Below, piece after piece: positions 55,451 through 64,000 of a stretch of 64,000 bases of DNA. How positions within the stretch are numbered: position 1 is the stretch's first letter; each line of letters opens with the position of its first letter. Source of the stretch: Erpobdella octoculata (Eukaryota; Annelida; Clitellata; Hirudinida; Erpobdellidae); contig OZ022245.1 in the NCBI GenBank assembly GCA_963978895.1, positions 22,498,968-22,562,967 of the forward strand, in the 5' to 3' direction. Made by a program: the position numbers and the translations under genes. The notes below the pieces were generated by a model. It was not told where the DNA came from. It was given only the letters and a program-made list of their open reading frames with translations, and made no database searches.

Positions 55451-57010
55451 TAGGGGGTTGGGAGGCAGACACCATAAAGTAAAGTTGCTGAATTGGTTTT
55501 AAAATACTCCCCGTTGGCGAATAACTAATCTATGTATATAACATTAAGTGCCTCTTTGTTTTTTTTCTATTTGCACGCATTTGTGCTAAGAAATGTAAGA
55601 AAAAAGTTTGTCTATATGCTATTTATAATACCCAGTGTTTCTGATTTCTAAAGAGGTGTCCGAAAATGTTGTTTGATTAAAGATAATTATATTAATGCTA
55701 ATCAGATATGTTACAATGCTTACTGGTTTTCCATAAAATATTTTTCAAATTATTTGATAAACCATGTCAAGATTAGCACTCTGGTTTCCGGTAGATATCA
55801 CGACTTACGTCGGCTTTATTGCATTTTAGGGAATCATATAAAGAAAACAATCATGTAGTAAACTCTGCCTCACTAATTGCGAGCCAGTCTCATGTCTAGA
55901 TAGAGGAGTAACTGTTAAAAAAGATCATATATGATCTACGACATGCAGTACTTAGGTACTTCCAGCAAACAATTATTTCAGTCTTAAAAAACATTTGGTG
56001 TGAAGGATTATAAACTATTAAAAAAAAGTTTAAAAAAACTAGGTTACAGAAGTTTGTAGTACTTAATAACGTGACATGGTCTGCACATTCCAAGCCACCC
56101 GCAGGGCCCTCCGATTTTGGCCTGGAGAGGCTTGAACCCGTCCCAGCCTCCTAGTTGCGACGCTGTAAAGAACACTTTAAAAATCTTTTCTTGAGATTGC
56201 TGATTAAAAAATTAAAATTTAAAATTGTTTCCTTTAGTGTACTTATTAATTACTTAAAAAATAATTTTATTGGGCAAAGTGGGGGGCGATCGCCCCCACC
56301 GCCCCCTTCCCTGGATTCGCCAATGCCCCCAGTTGGAATGTGGCAATTATGGTGACTAAGTTTGTAATCAAATATACCTTTAAAACATTTTTGGAAAAAA
56401 TGAGGTATGCCAACTTTTCCCCTCTCTCTAGTCATTGACCATTTATGAAAATAAATTAAGTATTTTTTTTTAAATTTTGGTCCAATTACCCCCACCAGTC
56501 ATTGACCATTTTTTGATAGAAATGAGATGCAAAAGCTCAGTAACCTATCATTAAAGGGTCCCACTAATGTTTTTGGGAGGGAGCCGCTTATGCCATAGCT
56601 ATAATATTTGACTTGACGGCTTTAAATCATGAAAATGCAACTGGAAGTGTTACGACTGGAATTGCCTTTACATAACCAATGACATGGAACACTATAATGT
56701 TTTACGTTTTTAAATTGCATGATATTGCATCAAACATAGACTTGTAGAGTCCTTGAATCCAGGATTAATTCTTTTGACCATACATTTGAACCTTCTGCGA
56801 TGGACGAACTAGGTATTTTGTTATAAACTGTTTCGCTTTGTAGATATAACATTCAAACAATTTTATGATACTCATTTTTGCTTGGCAGATAAACCAGAGT
56901 TTTTAAAAACATCAAAAGTCTTTCGTTTTAATGTTTTTTTTTATTTAGATCATCACTATCAATTATTATTTTTCTTATAACCAGTTATCTCTGACTACAA
57001 TTCGAAAAAA

Positions 57011-59018
57011 ATGTCAAAGAAATCATCACAGCCATCAATGTTGAATTTTTTAAAAAGAAAAAACCAGGAAATGGAGTCTGTTGAAGTAACAAAACAAGCT
57101 AATTAGATATACCTGAAGGACTGATTTTGCAAGAAAGCCAAGTTTTGATTGCAGATATATCAAGTTCTTATCACGAAGATCCAGTTCAACACATATTAGA
57201 AAAATATCCTCAAACATCCCAGCGTTGTTTCAACAGCGGTTATTTTAAAAGTTTTCCTTGGATCGAATACTCCATCAAACAAGATGCTGTCTATTGCTTC
57301 AGTTGTCGCCATTTTAGTTCAAATATTGTTCGTCCTGGTGAAACAAGTGGAAACATTGCATTTGTTGATAAGGGGTTTAAAAAATGGAAAGACGCAAAAG
57401 AATTGTTAACACAGCATGGATCTAGTAGCAAACACAAAGATAGCACGGTTATTGGACTGAGGCCAAAATGGTGTCCTCTGGAAGGTCAGAGTCTGTTGCA
57501 AACAAGATCAATAATCAAAGAAGAACAGAAGTTTTAGAGAACAGAAATCACCTCAAGCTGTTAATTCTAGCGACATCCTAAGATTGGCGTTTCGAGGCGA
57601 CACAGAAACAGAACAAAGTTCAAACAAAGGAAATTATATAGAATTTCTTGAAACGATGAGTGAACTTTCTCCTCATTTACGAGAACGACTCAGAAATAGG
57701 TATGGAACTTATACTTCAGCACCGTACCAGAATGATATTACTCGTTGTATAGCAAATGCTCTTAGACAGAAAACCATATATTCTCTAGGACCGTACTGGG
57801 CAGTAATGGTAGATGAATCAAAAGACATTTCTCGCAAAGAGCAACTGAGCTTTGTTATCCGATCAACGTCGTCAGAAGGTTCAGTGTGGGAAAAACCTCT
57901 AGGTATTTTCCACATGGAAAATTTTGATGCTGAATCCTTGGCAAATGCCATAAACAATGCAGTCCAAGAAATCAAATTGTCCTGGAACAAATGTGTTGCT
58001 CAATGCTACAATGGTGCTTCTGTCATGAGTAGCCGCTTTCGAGGAGTCCAGGCACTCATTAAAAAACTTGCTCCACAGGTCATCTACATACATTACCATG
58101 CCCATCGCTTAAATTTGATTTTAGTCAACACAATTAAAAATATACCAGAAATAGTTGACATGTTTTCAATTGTACAATCAATCTATGTGTTCTTGTCAAT
58201 AAGTGGTCCACGACATGAGTTGTTTGTGCACGCACAAATTGAAGATGGTTTAGATGTTTTGGAGCTCGAAAGATTGGTTGAAACCCGGTGGTCATACTGG
58301 TATAGCTCCATTAGAAAAATTAAACTTCGACTTGAAACCATTATTAATGTTTTGGAAGCCATTGCCTTACAAAAAGCAGACACAGTAGCTGCCGCAGAGG
58401 CTCAAGGATTGAAAAAACGACTTTTTTCAACATCATTTCTTCCTTGTTTGCTGGTAGTTGAAAAGTTGCTTGGGACAGTTCATTCATTTTTTCAAGAACT
58501 ACAAAACTCATCAATTAATTATTTGGATGCTAAAATGCTGCTTGAATCCACCAGAAATGATTTGATGGCTTTTAGAAGCATTGAGACATGGGATGGTGTA
58601 GTTAAAGAAGCAAGTGAGATAAGAACGCGAATTGGAATCCCAAAAAAGGAGGACAGTGAGAAAAATAGACCGATGCGAGCTCAAAAAATTTCAAAAAAAT
58701 TGTCTGAGTATTTTGTTATGTCAACAACAGGTAAAAAAAACAATAGAGACGACGAAGACACAAACCTGTAACGACTCAATGCGCATCCTTTTTGCGTGTG
58801 TTGACAATTTTATAAATGAGCTTTATGCTAGATTTACGAATAACTGTACTGTGCTAAATTGTGTTTCTGCGCTGAGCCCAAGTTCATCTAACTTTTTGGT
58901 GCCAGAAAACAATTTATTGGTGATTTCATGCCAACAGGAAGATTCCAAAAATTTAAACGTCGATACAATAATAGATGAATTTAGTCGATTGAAAGAAAGA
59001 CGATATCCATTATTTTAG
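57011..59018 (+). pseudogene. hAT transposase (ZMYM1-like), frame-disrupted, copy 2
   Basis: Identical in layout to 31513-33520, with the same stops and frame breaks: TTF-type finger 57127-57537, DUF4371/catalytic region 57540-58771 and tail 58632-59018. I noticed one silent G/A difference near 58002. It gives no functional protein. Confidence 0.85.
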
Positions 59019-59768
59019 ACTTTTTAAATTTTTGTGTAAATTTATTTTTGTTTCATTTATTTTTTTTTTGAAGTAAGTAAAGCTATCGAAACAGTTACAG
59101 TTTATGTTAAACACAATATTATTGGATTATTCAATTCTCCTTCATACATTTAAAAAATATAACGCACGGGAAAATTTTGCCAGATCAACTTTCATAAAAG
59201 TACTTGGTTACAATTAGCATATATTCAATAAGTCAATTAGTACACCTACAATATACTCAAGTACAAATACTAAGTATGCATTTATGGAACTTCAGTATAA
59301 ATACTAAGGTACATTAATTGTGCTTAAGAACTCGTCATCACAGCTTCTAGATAAACCTTCTCTATAACTTTTGGTCTCAATTGGTCTCAATTCTGTCTAG
59401 AATTTATTAGTCTAACTAACGAACTCATTCTATCATAGTTTTTCTAATATAATTACCTTTTCTATTCTCCCCACCGTAAATTCTGCTGCTTGTCTAGTTT
59501 CACACAAATCCCGGTTTTCTCACATTTTCATCTCTTGTTTTTTTTTGCTCTAGCTACATCTTATTATACAGTATGTTTTAAATTTGTCTTAATATTTTTT
59601 AAATTAAAAATTTTACCTCTTTGGTATTTAAATTTTTTTAGTACAACCCCTCATAAGTCAGACCTGAGACTTTATAGTGATAATTGCTTGTTTACTATAT
59701 TTTTCTACTTTCTTTCGTTAAGACATTTTCTCTCACTTGTTTGCCATGGGTTGAAGGCTACTCAATAC

Positions 59769-60218
59769 CAGTGTTGGAAAAAGGACTGTGTTTCAGTACT
59801 CAAGTACAAATACAAGTAACGCCTCAAAAGGTTACTTTAAAAGTATTTGCTAAAAAATTTACTTAAGTGAAAGTAAAAAGTAAGTGCACTTTAAAGTTAC
59901 TTTTAAGTAAAAAGTAAAAGGATTGAAGCCGCTTTTGTAATGAGCATTCGTCAATCATCTAACTTTATTTTATCGTAATTCCATCGTTTTTCAAACGCTA
60001 CTGCCCTAATTAATCAACTGGATAAAGATTTTTCTTAAGCTCTCTTTTCCAGCAATGATGTTCATGTCATCTGATCAGTTCTTGAGATACTGCATAAGAA
60101 CTTCGTTACAAGTAAAAGTACTAAAAATAATGTGCCTACTCCGTTACAGGCAAAAAGTACGTCGGATGTACTTAAGTAAAGTAACGCGTTACTTTTACTT
60201 CGTTACCGAACAACACTG
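59769..60218. mobile_element. hAT MITE, copy 2
   Basis: 450 bp with CAGTGTTGG and CAACACTG ends and CTCAATAC/CTCAAGAC flanks, as at 34271. Confidence 0.85.
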
Positions 60219-60343
60219 CTCAAGACCTTCCTCTTTAATCAGCTCGCAGCAGAGCGTTCTCGCACGCTTTGTCATAAAGACTGCTATGTATATTGGTGCA
60301 GTGGTTGAATAAAGTTTATTAATATCGGCCAGTCGCTTGGCGA

Positions 60344-60415
60344 TCCTCGTTAGTATAGTGGTAAGTATCCCCGCCTGTCACGCGGGAGACCGGGGTTCAA
60401 TTCCCCGACGGGGAG
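60344..60415 (+). tRNA. tRNA-Asp(GTC)
   Basis: 72 nt, identical to the gene at 34846, in the same D3 context. Confidence 0.96.
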
Positions 60416-61461
60416 TCAACATATTTTTTGACTACAAATTTATATTTAAGACAAATATTACGCGGCATTTAGTTCATTTAATTATTAACAATTTTTGATT
60501 TGGGCATTTAATTGACAAACCTGGTTGATGTTTATTCAAATTATGTAACAAGTGACAAATTCGTGAAAAAAACAAAAATATGAGTTGTCGTCAAAAACAC
60601 TGTTTTGTTTTTAGACAACTAATGGATCAAAAGTAATCAACGTTAATCTTTGCTTTGTTAATTTGGTTTTTTACTATGGCACAATAAAGTATATGAATTT
60701 TATATTGTTTTACGCTGAGTAATAAACGCGTTCAAATTAAGTAAACGTTCCATTCAGGGTAAATCTTCTTTAGTTATCACATCATCAAAATTAAAAAATA
60801 TAAAAGAAATGCAGTAAATCTCAACAGAAAAGAGTTCGGTGTAACGGCACAGCAAGTTTACTTCAACTAAGATTTTGGCCAATTATTGGCAAATTAATTC
60901 TCATTGCTTCTTACCAAGTTGATCATTAAATTGCCAAAAGTAGAAAGCCTCCCACTTTGGCTAAAAGTGCCCCGTCGTTTATTATTCCTTTTGTTTCTCT
61001 GTTTTTGGTAAATGTGAAAATCAAGCAAAAAATCAATTGGAGGACGGTGATGATATGCAAACTGCCTTGTCAAAAATCGCTTCTCGTATTTCTGACCTCA
61101 TCGACGGGAAGCAACAACAAATACTTTAATTAAAAAAAATTGATGCAAATTAATTACATTTTATTTATTATTTTGTATAGGTAAAAACAAGGGGTGCGGT
61201 CAAATTGAGTTCGTTCTAAGGGGGACTTGGCAAAAAAGGTTAAGAACCAATGGCCTGGAGTGGTGCATCCTAGCCTGTGCTGCACTAGCTATTTGGACCG
61301 TTGATAACACGTCCAGCTTACGCTTAGAGAAATGTGCTATAGCTTCTCCCTGGAGATGTGAGTTCTAGGTTTATCCTTGACTTGTGCATCTTATCCTGTG
61401 CTGCACAGGGAAAGTGGACAAATAAATAAAGCTGAATTTGTGTTTCCAGTTTTAATTTTTA
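60416..61461. other. Non-coding DNA
   Basis: Same content as 34918-35963; no gene recognised. Confidence 0.35.
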
Positions 61462-61709
61462 TTGTTTGCGATATATGTGCTACGTTGAGTTGATTTCTAA
61501 TTCGTTTAAAAGTTATTTTAAGATAGTTTCGGAAATATTCCCCCCTTCCCTCCAGAAAATTTTCTGCGGGCGCCCATGGTCACCAGTCAAGATCAGAGTT
61601 AATCAAAAATTGTTTACTAGCTTTTAACTAAATTCCAGGTTCGGATACGTAATTTCCCTTAAGCAAAAAACTAAATCACATGTGCTCATGGTGCTGTGTT
61701 AGTTGAGTT

Positions 61710-62458
61710 CAGGCCCGTAGCTAGCGGCAGCCCCCCCACTAAAAATGTAAGCCCCCCACTAAAATTTTAAATAAAATTAAATAAAAATAAATAAATAAAG
61801 GTAAATTTAAATATAACATTAATAATAATAATTTGCATGCCTGTAGAATGAATAATTGGTAAAACCCATACCAAAAAAGAGCAAAAGTACAGATTAGCAC
61901 GCTACGTGATTCTGTAATGAGCAATATAGTGTTCACCAGAGTGGAATCAGCTTTGTGCTGTTTATGTTAGCATGTTGGATGGTATACTAGGAGAGTTGAT
62001 GTAGAGCTTTATTGATAGTTAGTTAAGTTATAATAAAGGTTTGACTTGTACAGTGTCTGCCTTTTTACCAACATCAGACAAGTTTTTAGATGTCAACGAC
62101 CTTAAACCGTTGACGCAACTGCTAAAACAAGACAGGCATGACGATGTTGAAAAATATATTGCAGACGAGGCTCTCATTACAAGTAGGTTTCTAAAAAACA
62201 AATTTTAACCAGGCTACAGTCTCCAGGAAATGATGGATTTTTTGCTGGACTATAAAGATGCATTTCCTACTCTAAATTGGCACTATTTAGCTGCAATGAC
62301 TCTCGGCATCTCGATTGCCACTTGTGAAAGTTCCTATTATTGTCTAACACGAGTACTACGACCACAGAGAAGACCAATGTCCCATGAGAGAAAAAGCTAA
62401 CAAGTACTTCTGGCATTTGAAAAATCGCTCTGTAAAGCAATTGATATGGATACCTATC
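61710..62458 (+). pseudogene. hAT remnant with dimerisation fragment, copy 2
   Basis: Same as 36212-36960, again between the two direct repeats (61462-61709 and 63041-63289), with the same stops. Confidence 0.65.
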
Positions 62459-63263
62459 AAATACCAAGAATGCAATAAAATAAAATCGGATTCATATAAT
62501 TGTCTTGACAATGATCAAACCATATTATAATGAAATGGACTTTTTAGTTTAGTTTCTCATTTTTAGCTACTACACATCCATTCATGTTTTAAACATGAAA
62601 ATTGTCATGAGTTTCATAATCAGTGCTTGGACGTAGTCTTACAATATTATAATAACTTTAATCTTACAGTTTTAGAACAGAGAAAGAAACTAATTCAGCT
62701 TAGCTGACAAACGTTGGCTTTTGATTTTTGAATGACTCTCAATAATTCAAACTATTTTCATAATTTAGTATTTTTTAGTGTTAGTCTGACACTGCAATAC
62801 TATTAACCCCAATATTCTGAACTGATTAATTCAAAGAAACAATTTAAAGCTTACTGTCAAACCACACAATATTTTCAACAATATAAGTTTAATGATAGAC
62901 TTGATATATAATCTAATCTTCTATTTAGGTTGTTTAGAATCTGATGACAAGTTTTATGGGTAAAACATGAATGGATGTTTAGTAACTTAAAATGAGAAAG
63001 TAAACTAAATAGTACATTTTATTATAATGTTGTTTGATCTTTGTTTGCGATATATGTGCTACGTTGAGTTGATTTCTAATTCGTTTAAAAGTTATTTTAA
63101 GATAGCTTCGGAAATATTCCCCCCCTTCCCTCCAGAAGATTTTCTGCGGGCGCCCATGGTCACCAGTCAAGATCAGAATTAATCAAAAATTGTTTACTAG
63201 CTTTTAACTAAATTCCAGGTTCGGATACGTAATTTCCCTTAAGCAAAAAACTAAATCACATGT

Positions 63264-63468
63264 GCTCATGGTGCTGTGTTAGTTGAGTTTGGTAGAATGT
63301 TGGCCTTGAATGTGAAAACTTCAAGGTTAGACACGCACTCGTTGCCTAGTGGTCATGTTAGCCAAAAACTTAGCGCGAGTAAAATGGTTTTTCGCCATGG
63401 GGCATAGAGCTTCTAATCTCTGTAAGAGGGGCTCTATAAATTGGCACATTACATTACATTACATTATT
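63264..63468 (+). mobile_element. tRNA-derived SINE, D3 copy 2
   Basis: Identical by eye to 37766-37970, including the (ACATT)n tail. Confidence 0.7.
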
Positions 63469-63519
63469 CGAAATTGCTAGTTGGAATAATTCGTTTGCCA
63501 ATATAGGTACCCTCGCTTA

Positions 63520-63592
63520 GTTTTCGTGGTGTAGTGGTTATCACGTTCGCCTAACACGCGAAAGGTCCCCAGTTCGAGCCTGGGCGGAAACA
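63520..63592 (+). tRNA. tRNA-Val(AAC)
   Basis: Identical to 38022-38094, with the same GTTTTCG acceptor variant. Confidence 0.92.
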
Positions 63593-63967
63593 TATTATTT
63601 TGCACTGAGAAGAAAACAATCTCATATTGCTTAAAATATTAATAATAGATAAATTAGTAATTGTGTTATGTTTTTAGGTAACTTAACAATCAATAGTAAT
63701 CAGCATTAATTGTTTGATTGTAATGATGTAAATTTACATTTAAAACATTGACTCTTTGGCTGAAAGAAATTATTGACAGAACAGATTAGGATTCTTTTTA
63801 CACTAATTCCCATCCTTTTTTGGGATCGGCACACTGAAAATATCTAAAAAGTTCTGCGGCACACCACAATGAGAAGTAGTTTTTATTGTTAAATATTGCT
63901 AGTTTTCACACGGTTTTCTATGCTGTGGCTGAACTTATTTAAAAACATATATATATATATATATATA

Positions 63968-64000
63968 TTCTCGCATAAACACGCTCTATTAAATGCTACG
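63968..64000 (-). mobile_element. Left end of a second Penelope-like element, cut by the window
   Basis: TTCTCGCATAAACACGCTC and the following bases match 38472-38504 exactly, after the same (AT)n tract. Confidence 0.8.

Larger units (their letters stand above)
54946..64000 (+). repeat. Segmental duplication D3, copy 2 (reaches the window edge)
   Basis: Partner of 29451-38504, offset 25495-25498. It continues into the first 33 bases of the Penelope-like element, so the duplication extends beyond the window. Confidence 0.95.

Overview
This window is from an animal nuclear genome. The tRNA genes have eukaryotic structure (no encoded CCA, internal A and B boxes, a T-run a few bases downstream). 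A secreted leucine-rich-repeat gene begins after a splice acceptor, and the rest is dominated by animal transposable elements: Ty3/mag-type LTR retrotransposon, Penelope-like element, Helitrons, hAT, MULE and SINE/LINE remnants. TTAGGG-like interstitial repeats fit a non-insect invertebrate, but the phylum cannot be fixed from sequence alone. No bacterial-style operons, CRISPR arrays or rRNA genes were seen.

Layout. 0-2.7 kb: the only clear host protein gene, a 679-residue secreted LRR protein with a 3' UTR and polyadenylation signal. 2.7-22.8 kb: AT-rich intergenic DNA with short tandem repeats, a degraded Helitron, hAT and MULE transposase debris, MITEs, a SINE, and dispersed tRNA-Val(AAC) and tRNA-Gly(TCC) genes. 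22.88-27.72 kb: a complete Ty3/mag-type LTR retrotransposon on the minus strand, with 171-bp LTRs and a perfect TAAAC target duplication. 29.45-38.50 kb: a 9-kb segment with tRNA-Gln, a broken hAT transposase, a hAT MITE, tRNA-Asp, a SINE and tRNA-Val. It is repeated almost base for base at 54.95-64.00 kb. 38.47-42.39 kb: a Penelope-like element with RT plus GIY-YIG and two perfect 217-bp inverted terminal repeats, each carrying a hammerhead-ribozyme-like core. 42.4-54.9 kb: (AT)n tracts, Helitrons (one with its paralogous empty site in this window), a second copy of the 17.6-22.0 kb region, a 27-bp satellite of about 31 units and a 268-bp higher-order repeat.

The window is built by three nested sets of duplication: 17.57-21.03 with 45.57-48.98 kb, 21.17-21.98 with 51.17-52.05 plus 54.72-54.77 kb, and 29.45-38.50 with 54.95-64.00 kb. 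Transposons were inserted before, between and after these events. Comparing paralogous copies gives unusually direct evidence for several insertions and deletions. In total I count 18 intact-looking tRNA genes (7 Val, 5 Gly, 4 Asp, 2 Gln) and four tRNA remnants. The Gly and Gln genes share a downstream tRNA-like module, which is one of the less expected patterns here. All similarity judgements were made by eye.
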